A stretch of DNA of 64,000 nt from Silene latifolia (taxonomy: Eukaryota; Streptophyta; Magnoliopsida; Caryophyllales; Caryophyllaceae). The notes under the pieces were generated by a model, which saw only the letters and a program-made list of their open reading frames with translations, ran no database searches and was not told the DNA's origin. Below, piece after piece: positions 62,131-64,000 of this stretch. The stretch's first letter is position 1. Every line of letters starts with the position of its first letter. Location of the stretch: contig NC_133538.1 of NCBI RefSeq assembly GCF_048544455.1, forward strand, positions 438,028,311 to 438,092,310. The letters are read 5' to 3'. Made by a program: the position numbers and the translations under genes.

Positions 62131-64000
62131 AGACACCTCAAAATGTCTACCTAGCCTTACGGGTACCCGATGATGAGGCTCAAATTTAATGACTAAATGA
62201 AAATTGACAATGTTATAATTAAAGGCTCTTTACGCTTATTTTCCAAAAAGTCACTTAAAATGGCATAAAATCGTTCGTAAGATTCTGTTTTATTCTTTTC
62301 GACATTGATGGTCCGTTTCATAATTAAGCCTTTCAACTAGCTACCCGTTTTTTTGTTTAAGTAGCCCATTAATCGAAGTAAGGGGTATAGCCCATCTATT
62401 TCGCAAAGCTACGTAACATGCAACACACAATATGTTCAACCAAATTACCTACCATGTTAACAACATCAAGAATCAGCTAACATCTAAGGCCCCACTAGGG
62501 AATACCGGAATATGCCACTAAAATTAGAAAATGGGTAGAACACGGTCAACCCAATTGTGAAACAATTAGAAAAGATAAAAATTGACTGCCGAAAGCTTTA
62601 TCCTTTTGAACATCCAATATCTTATTAAACTCTAGCTACAAATCAATCAATCAATATCTATCTATATTAATAAAGGAAGCTTTTTTCGATCGATTTTAGA
62701 GTCTCCAAAATTAGCGAACTACCTAATATATTTTTTTAATGCAGATATATTTAGAGATAAGAATTAAGATGTAGAAGATAATATTTTATCACATCATAAT
62801 AATAGCAACAAGATAAGAAATAAAGTCAACTACTCCATAAGAAATAGAGTTCTACTATAACAATATGATAAGAAATAGAGTTCAACTACTCTTGAAATAA
62901 CTTTATACGGAGTAGTATAAATACTACCCTGTATTTATAGACTTCACAAACAAATAAATTTAATTTTCTGTCCAATTTATTTTTAATTGCAAGCTTATAT
63001 AAGTTTTTTTTTTTTTTTGTATGCGTGCTTAATTATTGTGGTCCAGTAGCAAGTTGTATCTTAATCCCCGTTTAGAATTATCATTTGTAAATTGTACTAA
63101 TGGTGTTTTGTGTTTAGATTTCAGGTACGAAAAGAATTAAGAAAATTGTTGAACTCATGTATGGAAATTTATCAACTAATCTATTTTGAGGTATGGTCGC
63201 TTTTCGATATTGATGTACGTTATTATCCCTAAAATATGTTTTCAGTTGCAAAGCTTACATAATGCATGCACCGAAAGCTCGATCACATGTCAGTTATCTT
63301 CAGAAATTGCTCAACATCGAGAGCAAAGGGACACACAAGCAAAGGGACACACAGAGGTTAACAATGATTGAGGCTCCAAAATTTATACGAGCACACTTTA
63401 TCGTGCAATTATCTACATATAAATAGTCGTAGAAATAATTGTAGAGTACCATGAGAAGGCCTTCTTTTTTAATCAGATCAATACCGAGCTGACTAAAATA
63501 TTGATTTTGGATGGATGAGAATCTTTATGAACTGTCTTTATTTTAATTGTGTTCTTATATGACAAATAATTGTGCAAAGTGTTACACAAATTTATTGTAA
63601 AACGGGTTTTAATACATACGTATTTTTTACACTAATATGGTTGTGCTTTGATCCGTTTAAATTAGTTTTACGTAAATTGGTCTTACACAAATTTAATTGG
63701 ATTATTTTCTTTTGTTACGATTTTTTAATAAATCTGAGCGGCAAATTGGTTGTTTAATTTAAACGCACTTGATTTTTGCTCACTCTTGCTGCCGTGACTC
63801 GTGACTTATAACAAACACGAGATTAGAAAAAGAATGGCAAGAGTTGTTACAGACTTACGGCTTCATTCAAGATTATTGTAAAATTCATCATTATCCCAAA
63901 ATATTACTTTTATCAATTTGAAATAAACATTAGTGTGATGAACAATGCACGATTTAAAAAACTTCATCCTCGCCAAGTCACCAGTATGCAATTCAACAAG
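62131..64000. other. AT-rich intergenic sequence, no gene seen
   Basis: No conserved coding frame, RNA gene or clear repeat is visible. At 62661 the plus strand reads a/tctatattaataaagg, a start typical of plant Helitrons, but no matching 3' end can be sought because the window ends. Short open frames at 63186 and 63572 show no recognisable domain. Confidence 0.6.

Noticed and set aside
62870-63400. A possible short host gene near 63186-63371
   Set aside because: A single 61-codon frame with no domain, splice support or codon pattern.

Overview
The window looks like a transposon-dense, AT-rich intergenic region of a plant nuclear genome. The evidence is FAR1-type Mutator transposases with SWIM exons, a plant CACTA (En/Spm) transposase of the TNP2 type, a Helitron Pif1-like helicase, an L1-type LINE with a DUF4283-like ORF1, and LTR retroelements with plant tRNA primer sites. 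Eudicot is likely; the species cannot be read from the sequence. I see no complete host gene. The only host-like coding pieces are fragments carried inside the CACTA element (La-protein-like, glycine-rich-A3-like and LRR-like). No tRNA or rRNA gene and no CRISPR array was found.

Left third (1-19411): a Mutator-like element (MULE 0) whose left end lies outside the window. Its transposase runs on the minus strand, with the FAR1 and DDE exon at 16000-17752 and the SWIM and zinc-knuckle exon at 788-1432. The intron between them is full of short AT-rich repeats and has been enlarged to about 14.6 kb by two insertions. One is a 5'-truncated LINE (1539-6212, 12-bp target duplication). The other is a young Athila-like LTR element without pol (6652-15954, 5-bp target duplication).

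Middle third (19412-39465): a (TA)n tract separates MULE 0 from a second MULE (MULE A, 19564-33702). MULE A carries a plus-strand FAR1/DDE/SWIM transposase facing a long minus-strand gene with tandem ULP1 cysteine-protease-like domains. Arrays built on a 'catttacact' unit fill the flanks and the introns of both genes. A second (TA)n tract, with mirror-image transposon ends on each side, leads to a non-coding MULE-like unit (MULE B, 33854-39465) filled with arrays of yet other unit sequences.

Right third (39466-64000): a Stowaway-like MITE, then a minus-strand Helitron helicase cut in two by a 20.4-kb CACTA element (41319-61725). The CACTA element carries a TNP2 transposase, a second multi-exon gene ending in a ULP1-like domain, and fragments of host genes. 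It has itself been invaded by a chromovirus-like LTR element (42564-49711) and a 698-bp poly(A) retroposon (52333-53030). The last 1.9 kb is AT-rich with no recognisable gene.

The most notable pattern is in the MULEs. MULE 0 and MULE A keep the same gene plan, with repeat arrays upstream of the transposase and inside the intron just before the SWIM exon. The array unit differs between elements, although a short TTTACA-like core can be recognised. This fits arrays that evolve together with a DNA-binding transposase. That reading is inference.
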